A stretch of 64,000 bases of DNA, taken from contig JAEWSG010000138.1 of NCBI GenBank assembly GCA_023398495.1, forward strand, positions 1 to 64,000, in the 5' to 3' direction. The notes under the pieces are model-generated. The model saw nothing but the letters and a program-made list of their open reading frames with translations. It did no database searches and was not told the origin of the DNA. Positions within the stretch are counted from its first letter, which is position 1, and each line of letters opens with the position of its first letter. This stretch comes from Bacillota bacterium (GTDB lineage Bacteria > Bacillota > Clostridia > Acetivibrionales > Acetivibrionaceae). Shown piece after piece: positions 61,546 through 64,000 of this stretch. The position numbers and the translations under genes are program-made.

Positions 61546-63054
61546 TTAAAACCTTATTTTACCCTCGGATGTGAAAATTTTTCTTACAATAGGGTGCATG
61601 TTTTCACTGTAGCTTAGGTCTTCACACTCAATATCCAGTTCTTTCATCACTTTATTGATTGCTTGATCGGCATTCTCATAACCGCGTTCTTCCAATTCCT
61701 TAAGTGCTTCTTCCCGTGTAATCTGCCCAAAATGAATAGCAGAACTCAACTCAATGATTGATTGTGGAAACATTGGTACGGATTCTTGAAACATGGGCAT
61801 AGACATGTCGGAAAAACTTTTATACTGGAAATAGTCCTTATAAGTTTCAATCTGGCAACTGGTATGTAGTAAGCCCGTCTGTCCTGCTGGCATCTCCCAG
61901 TCCAACTCTTTTTGTATAATGTCCCGTACCTCAGTCCATGTTTTATATACACTTTCACTCGACAACCTTAACATTTGGGGAAGAGTATATTGTTCTTCAT
62001 GATTTATAATTTCTCTGAGTTGATCAAAGACCGGGCTGAATACTTTATTTGTTTTCTTAATGAAATTGTACATAAATGAAGATGACTTGCTTTCATCAGA
62101 AGAAGAAATTAAGCGAAGATAGTTTAACATATATTCTTTAGCCGGGGTAGTATCTTCCTTTTTCTTTGTTGAAGAAGCTGCTTCCAATGCATTTGACATG
62201 AGCATTTGAGCCGCTTCAATCCCATCCATTATTACAGGTATTTTTTCGTAAACTGCAATAGGATAAAAGAGGGCATAGGATATCCATGGACAAGGGCAAG
62301 GCAACCCCATATCAAAGACCAATTCACGGTATGCCTTTTTTAAGTCTTCGGGAGCAATTGTTCTTGTGATAAATTCAACATTTGGCAGTTTCTTTTGAGC
62401 ATTTTTAATATTACGCAAGGTGGTTTCACTATTAAAAGGCATGTCCCAAGTACAGGCCAATACTCTAAGACCTAATTTCTTTGCCAAATACCATAATAGA
62501 TAAGAAGAATCCTTACCGCCGGTATAAAGTACCATCACATCAAACCGTGACTTATTGTCAGCGAGCTTTTCACGAAGTTCCTCCCCTGTCACAACATTAT
62601 TTCCACCAACTTTTAACGTTCTCTCTTCTTTCGCCTTTTCAACACATTGGCAAAATGCACATAACCCATTTTTATCAAATTCAAGTCCCTGTAGTACATT
62701 GTCATTATTGACACATCTAATACAACTTTGATGATTCTCTCTAGTAGCAGGTTTACGAAGCTTACTTTTCTCAACAATAACGCCTTCATCCATTAAGTTC
62801 TTTAATGTAACATAGTCTCCTTCATCTAACGACTTATCTTGCTCTAAGAGTACTGAAAGACTTTTTTCTCCGTCAAATGCATGGATTATTTCTAAAAGCT
62901 TACCCGTTATTTTGATCTTGTTGTTTAACTGATTAGGGTAATTTCTTAATCCGAAATATAACAGTGAATGACTGTTGTCATCTAACTTCCAACGGTATTG
63001 CAATACAGGTATCCATTCGTTTAAATTTGGTCTTTCTAAAATATTATTATACAT
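61546..63054 (-). CDS. PP-loop (AANH) ATP-pyrophosphatase with PqqD/wHTH-like N-terminus
   Basis: 502 residues. Residues about 40-110 (KITGKLLEIIHAFDGEKSLS, DYVTLKNLMDEGVIV) look like a small winged-helix/PqqD-type domain. Then a zinc-ribbon-like SCIRC...LCAFC (about 118-145) and the PP-loop VLYTGGKDSSYLLWYL near 178. This resembles N-acetyl-sugar amidotransferases (WbpG type) and other AANH enzymes that adenylate an oxygen and replace it with N or S. The C-terminal 150 residues are unassigned. Single gene between the two leader modules, driven by copy 2. With a cysteine desulfurase-like enzyme in the downstream cluster, a sulfur transfer role is possible. Confidence 0.75.
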   Translation of the reverse strand: MYNNILERPNLNEWIPVLQYRWKLDDNSHSLLYFGLRNYPNQLNNKIKITGKLLEIIHAFDGEKSLSVLLEQDKSLDEGDYVTLKNLMDEGVIVEKSKLRKPATRENHQSCIRCVNNDNVLQGLEFDKNGLCAFCQCVEKAKEERTLKVGGNNVVTGEELREKLADNKSRFDVMVLYTGGKDSSYLLWYLAKKLGLRVLACTWDMPFNSETTLRNIKNAQKKLPNVEFITRTIAPEDLKKAYRELVFDMGLPCPCPWISYALFYPIAVYEKIPVIMDGIEAAQMLMSNALEAASSTKKKEDTTPAKEYMLNYLRLISSSDESKSSSFMYNFIKKTNKVFSPVFDQLREIINHEEQYTLPQMLRLSSESVYKTWTEVRDIIQKELDWEMPAGQTGLLHTSCQIETYKDYFQYKSFSDMSMPMFQESVPMFPQSIIELSSAIHFGQITREEALKELEERGYENADQAINKVMKELDIECEDLSYSENMHPIVRKIFTSEGKIRF

Positions 63055-63095
63055 AACAATATCCTTTCTATAATGTGTATTTATGCTTCCTGACT

Positions 63096-63176
63096 TTATA
63101 GAATAGTACTACTAATCCCATAAATCATCTGATTCGGCCAAGAACAAGAATAATTTATGGGATTTCTATTCTTCAT
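63096..63176 (-). other. small ORF in leader copy 2
   Basis: 26 codons (MKNRNPINYSCSWPNQMIYG then ISSTIL, stop). Same start and first 25 residues as the copy-1 ORF with H/Y and T/S changes. Ribosome site weak (AGGG six bases upstream). Confidence 0.35.
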
Positions 63177-63238
63177 TAATAACCCTATATTGTATTCACA
63201 AATTAAAATGTTTTTCTTCATTTCAATTAGCAAATATC

Positions 63239-63316
63239 TAGTGCTTTTGAACATCCTACGTTTTCTGCTGATTAACAAAATTAAATTATAGAATTTTATT
63301 TTGTTAATCAGCACTA
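63239..63316. mobile_element. MITE copy D (74 bp plus TA duplication)
   Basis: C-TA-[GTGCTTTTGAACA...TTAATCAGCAC]-TA-G. The empty site in leader copy 1 reads CTAG in the same place, so insertion into CTAG with duplication of TA is shown directly. Ends are inverted (GTGCT/AGCAC) and most of the element is one hairpin (GCTGATTAACAAAAT arms, 15 bp). The CTAG target with TA duplication is what IS630-type transposases produce; no transposase is in the window. Confidence 0.8.
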
Positions 63317-63427
63317 GGAAGTAGTCATTTAACCTCACATAATGTGTAATCTAATCCTATCATTTTTGAATATTCTTCATTTTATTACCTTATTATTTAT
63401 ATTTATCTACTTTTTTTCCTTGATGAT

Positions 63428-63456
63428 ATTGTAAAATATTGTAGCATATTTGTCAA
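63428..63456 (-). promoter_or_regulatory. sigma-A promoter of the PP-loop gene
   Basis: TTGACA (63451-63456), 17 bp, TACAAT (63428-63433) on the minus strand. Leader to the gene is about 370 nt, of which 76-78 come from the MITE. Confidence 0.8.
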
Positions 63457-63572
63457 TTGATTTTTCAGTTGCTTTGACCTTTTTCGTCATCTTCATACTC
63501 TACAACCGGATTATCTATAAATTCCACCTTAACTTCAAAAAACCTAAAAATGACACTTTTTAGTTATCATAA

Positions 63573-64000
63573 TCACATACTTTTGATTATTCGTTCATCA
63601 ATCCTTCTCGTCACTGAATATGTATAGGGCATAAAATGTTTTAACCAAAACCCACTTGCAGTTGGGTTGAAGCTCTCAAAATCAACACCACAACGTGTAT
63701 ATCCTTCAGATTTAAGAAGATCGAGTAGAAATGCAAACAAATTTTGAAAAATACTCTGTCCTCGATACTCCGGAATTAAATATGCTCCGCAAATATTCAT
63801 CATACTAGGAAATTCACAAGCAAAATTTTCTCCAGAACTCATGATTTCTATAAAGCCTACTAACTCATTATTTATTTCCGCACCAAAAAATCTTGACTTT
63901 CGGTTTTCGGCATCTTCTTTAAGCGTGTCAGAATCAACCTGGAAAAACAACGGAATAAACATGGGTGTATTTCTCAAATGTTTTATCAATTGATTTTTCA
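63573..64000 (-). CDS. GNAT family N-acetyltransferase (5' end outside window)
   Basis: About 140 codons visible, frame open to the window edge. FFGAEINNELVGFIEIMSS (beta4), ICGAYLIPEYRGQSIFQNLFAFLLDLL with the acetyl-CoA loop R-G-Q-S-I-F, and YTRCGVDFESFNPTASGFWLKH (helix after beta5) are the GNAT core. A TTG at 63989 is only the first possible start in view; the family's first strands are missing, so the gene most likely begins to the right. Substrate unknown. Confidence 0.75.
   Translation of the reverse strand, partial: KNQLIKHLRNTPMFIPLFFQVDSDTLKEDAENRKSRFFGAEINNELVGFIEIMSSGENFACEFPSMMNICGAYLIPEYRGQSIFQNLFAFLLDLLKSEGYTRCGVDFESFNPTASGFWLKHFMPYTYSVTRRIDERIIKSM

Larger units (their letters stand above)
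63105..63487 (-). repeat. promoter-leader module, copy 2 (with MITE)
   Basis: Homologous to copy 1. Hairpin at 63114-63164; the one arm change relative to copy 1 gives a U-G pair in the minus-strand RNA (it would be an A-C mismatch in the plus-strand RNA), which favours a minus-strand RNA. Promoter at 63428-63456. The 78-bp MITE D interrupts it. The rest of 63055-63572 shows nothing else. Confidence 0.75.

Noticed and set aside
63986..64000. Exact 15-base match of the window end (TCAATTGATTTTTCA) to the promoter flank of leader copy 2
   Set aside because: Only the terminal bases match; left of it is GNAT coding sequence, not repeat. Too short to claim a third leader copy.
1..64000. CRISPR arrays, tRNA, rRNA or full IS elements
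   Set aside because: No regularly spaced repeats, no tRNA-like clover-leaf with CCA or TTCGAATC-type loop, and no transposase frame were found.

Overview
The window looks like the chromosome of a low-GC, anaerobic, cellulosome-forming clostridium (Acetivibrio/Hungateiclostridium type). The grounds are AT-rich intergenic DNA, strong AGGAGG ribosome sites, a GH10 xylanase-esterase with a type I dockerin, many Fe-S flavoenzymes and two thiotemplate biosynthetic loci. Most genes lie on the minus strand. I see no rRNA, tRNA, CRISPR array or complete insertion sequence.

Left edge (1-5.3 kb): a two-gene unit. A 2-deoxy-scyllo-inosose-synthase-like gene is followed by a fatty-acyl-AMP-ligase/ACP/condensation/adenylation megasynthase that runs off the window. 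This suggests an acylated peptide coupled to an aminocyclitol. From 5.7 to 32.7 kb lies mixed accessory and housekeeping DNA: an autoregulated-looking Fic gene, an ECF sigma/anti-sigma pair, a SprT-like protease, a radical SAM protein, a MATE exporter with a candidate attenuator leader, an old-yellow-enzyme flavoprotein, a PadR regulator with a large palindrome, a two-component system beside a serine hydrolase, AraC and MscS proteins, an SsuABC-like transporter, a Rid/chorismatase-family protein, the cellulosomal xylanase and a copper-storage-like protein. Broken genes are scattered through it (YeiH, APH, an ABC ATPase, a Rid-family remnant).

Right half (32.8-64 kb): one long minus-strand block. 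From upstream (right) to downstream (left) it holds: a partial GNAT; a PP-loop ATP-pyrophosphatase with a PqqD/wHTH-like N-terminus; a complete HdrCBA-FlxDCBA set (NAD(P)H-linked, probably electron-bifurcating disulfide reductase); a frameshifted NifU-like stub; a MiaB-like radical SAM enzyme; then a thiotemplate cluster. The cluster has a TylF-like methyltransferase, a Ddl-like ATP-grasp ligase, a LysA-fold PLP decarboxylase, a cupin, a PhzF protein, an acyl-CoA-synthetase-like ligase, a free FAAL, an NRPS (Cys-peptidase-like domain-PCP-C-A-PCP), a KS-AT protein with lost catalytic residues, a cysteine-desulfurase-like enzyme, a free ACP, an amidohydrolase and an O-methyltransferase. Glutamate racemase follows.

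Three things stand out. (1) The KS-AT protein has lost the AT nucleophile and a KS histidine and has no carrier domain. (2) Two about 300-bp copies of a promoter-plus-leader module, with the same -35/-10 boxes, a 15-bp-arm hairpin and a matching small ORF, drive the PP-loop gene and the Hdr-Flx operon. (3) A new-looking small MITE family inserts at CTAG; one copy sits inside one leader module while the other module keeps the empty site.
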